Shown here one piece after another: positions 63,662-64,000 of a stretch of 64,000 nt of DNA. The notes below the pieces were generated by a model. The model ran no database searches, had not been told where the DNA came from, and saw only the letters and a list, made by a program, of their open reading frames with translations. The stretch's first letter is position 1. The number at the start of each line of letters is the position of its first letter. A program made the translations under genes and the position numbers. Source of the DNA: UBA7328 sp002471345 (lineage in GTDB: Bacteria > Bacteroidota > Bacteroidia > Chitinophagales > Saprospiraceae); contig CAXGOB010000003.1 in the NCBI GenBank assembly GCA_964011275.1, positions 1 through 64,000 on the forward strand. The letters run 5' to 3'.

Positions 63662-64000
63662 ATGAGTGCAGTAAGAAGTGGATTGTTTTCTTTAGGTGGA
63701 GGATTGTTTAAAGTCCTTGTAGGCCTCATTGGTTTGTATGCATTTGGACGCCTTATTTCCCCAGGCGACCACGGAGTCTATATTTATATATTGGCTATTC
63801 ATGCGATTGTCCTTCCTTTTCTAGAGTTTGGACTATTACCAGCATACCTCAAAATTGAAAAGGTAGACAAAGAGACCAATTCAGTTTTCTTCACATTAAA
63901 TGTTACTATTGGTATATTGCTTACACTCACAGTTATAGCCATTGCTCCGCTTCTTGCTTGGCACAAGCAGAATCCAATGTTGCTTTGGTATATCATCACA
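63662..64000 (+). CDS. Oligosaccharide flippase (Wzx/polysaccharide biosynthesis family), 3' partial
   Basis: Starts at ATG 63662, 1 bp after the sulfotransferase stop, and stays open for 113 codons to the right edge. SGLFSLGGGLFKVLVGLIGLYAFGRLISPGDHGVYIYILAIHAIVLPFLEFGLLPAYLK is the N-terminal helix pair and cytoplasmic loop of MATE-like lipid-linked-oligosaccharide flippases. Only about three of the expected 12-14 helices are in the window. Confidence 0.82.
   Translation, partial: MSAVRSGLFSLGGGLFKVLVGLIGLYAFGRLISPGDHGVYIYILAIHAIVLPFLEFGLLPAYLKIEKVDKETNSVFFTLNVTIGILLTLTVIAIAPLLAWHKQNPMLLWYIIT

Noticed and set aside
1..64000. CRISPR array, insertion sequence, prophage or toxin-antitoxin island
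   Set aside because: No regularly spaced repeats, transposase or integrase genes, phage structural genes or recognisable toxin-antitoxin pairs were seen.

Overview
The window is a low-GC, gene-dense chromosomal stretch from a member of the Bacteroidota, most likely the order Cytophagales and possibly marine. The genus cannot be fixed from this sequence. The supporting signs are promoters of the phylum type (TAnnTTTG at -7, often with TTG or TTTG 17-20 bp upstream), weak ribosome binding sites with frequent TTG/GTG starts, a type IX secretion plug protein, an atpD-atpC pair separated from the rest of the ATP synthase genes, a DUF5777 barrel protein next to a cytochrome c, and a long ATP synthase beta subunit with a very short epsilon subunit. 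No phage, insertion sequence, CRISPR array or rRNA operon was seen.

Layout. 1-17 kb: an RsmI-like methylase, ScpA, ATP synthase beta/epsilon, an ABC permease, a small kinase, a large zinc metalloprotease, YqeY-RsmA, PdxA, a SigZ-like sigma factor preceded by a previously unlisted 34-residue cysteine-rich peptide, AspRS, HemA, a metallo-beta-lactamase-fold protein and TruC. 17-32 kb: envelope and transport genes (TauE-like, DUF937, glucosaminidase-LysM, beta-barrels, cytochrome c, two EamA permeases, dipeptidase, periplasmic adaptor plus TolC, T9SS plug) and tRNA-Val. 32-46.5 kb: PolA, tRNA-Cys, ThrB-ThrC, a glycosyltransferase, an M1 peptidase, SulP, a hydrolase and heme A synthase.

44.3-47 kb looks like the chromosome origin region. 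Two parS-type palindromes (44375-44390 and 44538-44553) lie about 2 kb from a 430-bp, very AT-rich gap between divergent ctaA and dtd that holds degenerate DnaA-box-like repeats. To the right is a rightward run: dtd, MazG-like, a phosphatase-superfamily protein, an OppC-like permease, a GAF-SpoIIE phosphatase, TM2-TPR-SHOCT and CBS proteins.

52-55 kb holds the most striking evolutionary trace. An ancestral CBS-comF pair was apparently duplicated, and each copy then lost a different member: the left copy keeps CBS and has a decayed comF (about 52592-53000), and the right copy keeps comF and has a decayed CBS tail (about 54033-54300). A DUF4412-type gene sits between them.

55-64 kb: a twin-arginine aminotransferase, a DNA-repair cassette (Lhr-like helicase, ATP-dependent ligase, MBL exonuclease), AroA, and, running off the right edge, a sulfotransferase and flippase that probably open a surface-polysaccharide locus.
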